From the NCBI GenBank assembly GCA_023394615.1, contig JAEXAI010000007.1, positions 1 through 29,366 of the forward strand: DNA of 29,366 nt. The letters are read 5' to 3'. The position numbers and the translations under genes were made by a program. Of the stretch, positions 29,241 to 29,366 are shown piece after piece. Source of the stretch: Actinomycetes bacterium (GTDB lineage: Bacteria > Actinomycetota > Coriobacteriia > Coriobacteriales > Eggerthellaceae). The stretch's first letter is position 1. Every line of letters starts with the position of its first letter. The notes under the pieces are model-generated. The model was not told where the DNA came from. It worked only from the letters and a program-made list of their open reading frames with translations, and ran no database searches.

Positions 29241-29366
29241 GTAAGCGTCTAAAGCGCCGCGTCTTCACGGTTGCCTCCATTTACATCACACTGGTCTCAA
29301 TCGGCAAGTGGATGGAGGGTTGCAATGGACAACGCGGAAAGAAGAAACATGTGGCGAGATCGCATC
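29241..29366 (+). mobile_element. left end of a probable IS66-family element, cut by the window edge
   Basis: GTAAGCGTCTAAAGCGCCGC begins at 29241. GTAAGCG is the well-known terminus of IS66-family inverted repeats. About 85 bp further a small gene starts on the plus strand, as expected for the first IS66 gene. The right end is outside the window. Confidence 0.5.
29325..29366 (+). CDS. start of a gene, possibly IS66 TnpA, cut by the window edge
   Basis: ATG with GGAGGG five bases upstream opens MDNAERRNMWRDRI. The W-x-x-R-I spacing resembles the N-terminus of IS66-type TnpA accessory proteins. Fourteen residues are too few for a firm call; the nearby GTAAGCG end supports it. Confidence 0.4.
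   Translation, partial: MDNAERRNMWRDRI

Overview
The window looks like an accessory, heavily rearranged stretch of a chromosome from a Gram-positive actinobacterium of the class Coriobacteriia, most likely an Eggerthellaceae member. The grounds are sortase-anchored (LPXTG-type) surface proteins, strong AGGAGG ribosome sites, the gene content (a probable DUF5692 membrane protein, HXXEE protein, MocR-pdxST, an IS1634-type transposase) and medium-GC coding sequence. The genus cannot be fixed from the sequence alone.

Layout: (i) 1-1776: the 3' end of an LPXTG surface-protein gene with a truncated anchor, a convergent multi-pass membrane protein, and a stretch with gene debris. (ii) 1777-4810: the vitamin B6 locus, with a divergent MocR/PdxR-type regulator and pdxS-pdxT (PLP synthase). 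(iii) 4934-6413: a TetR regulator with a textbook promoter/twin operator, followed by a class I SAM methyltransferase. (iv) 6414-7212: a repeat-rich gap with a TetR relic, a 14-bp tandem repeat, a MITE-like inverted-repeat element and a relic of a surface protein. (v) 7213-11109: a 1298-residue secreted subtilisin-like protease with a cell-wall anchor. (vi) 11157-12149: an XRE regulator pair divergent from an unknown gene. (vii) 12259-13313: three gene fragments (permease without its 5' end, thioredoxin-like gene without its 3' end, antisense membrane-protein fragment).

(viii) 13352-19348: an ATP-grasp ligase of the glutathionylspermidine-synthase-like type, divergent from an acetamidase/formamidase-APC permease pair. 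A complete IS1634/IS1549-family insertion sequence has split the shared promoter region and is flanked by a perfect 50-bp direct repeat. (ix) 19456-22781: a GH13 glycosidase relic, a class II Fic protein with a palindromic operator, and an MFS exporter fused to two CBS domains behind a structured leader. (x) 23033-25020: the most unusual part. Four copies of a 36-bp GTTTTG...CAAAAC repeat are interspersed with very small minus-strand genes and follow a pseudogene of an AlbA_2/HATPase-type regulator. (xi) 25034-26680: an Rrf2 regulator and an MDR oxidoreductase sharing TTGTAG-N9-CTACAA operators. (xii) 26746-29366: TetR, an HXXEE membrane protein, an LCM-type methyltransferase whose 3' end runs into an amidohydrolase fragment, and the left end of a probable IS66-family element cut by the window edge.

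Functionally, the intact modules are mostly small regulator-plus-effector units. The number of truncated genes, solo repeats and IS ends shows repeated insertion and deletion. The best candidate for something undescribed is the 36-bp repeat/small-gene array at 23386-24566, whose repeats keep one open reading frame into the start-less small coding regions on the minus strand. This resembles orphan C-terminal modules of a recombining (polymorphic-toxin-like) protein or a gene-cassette array.
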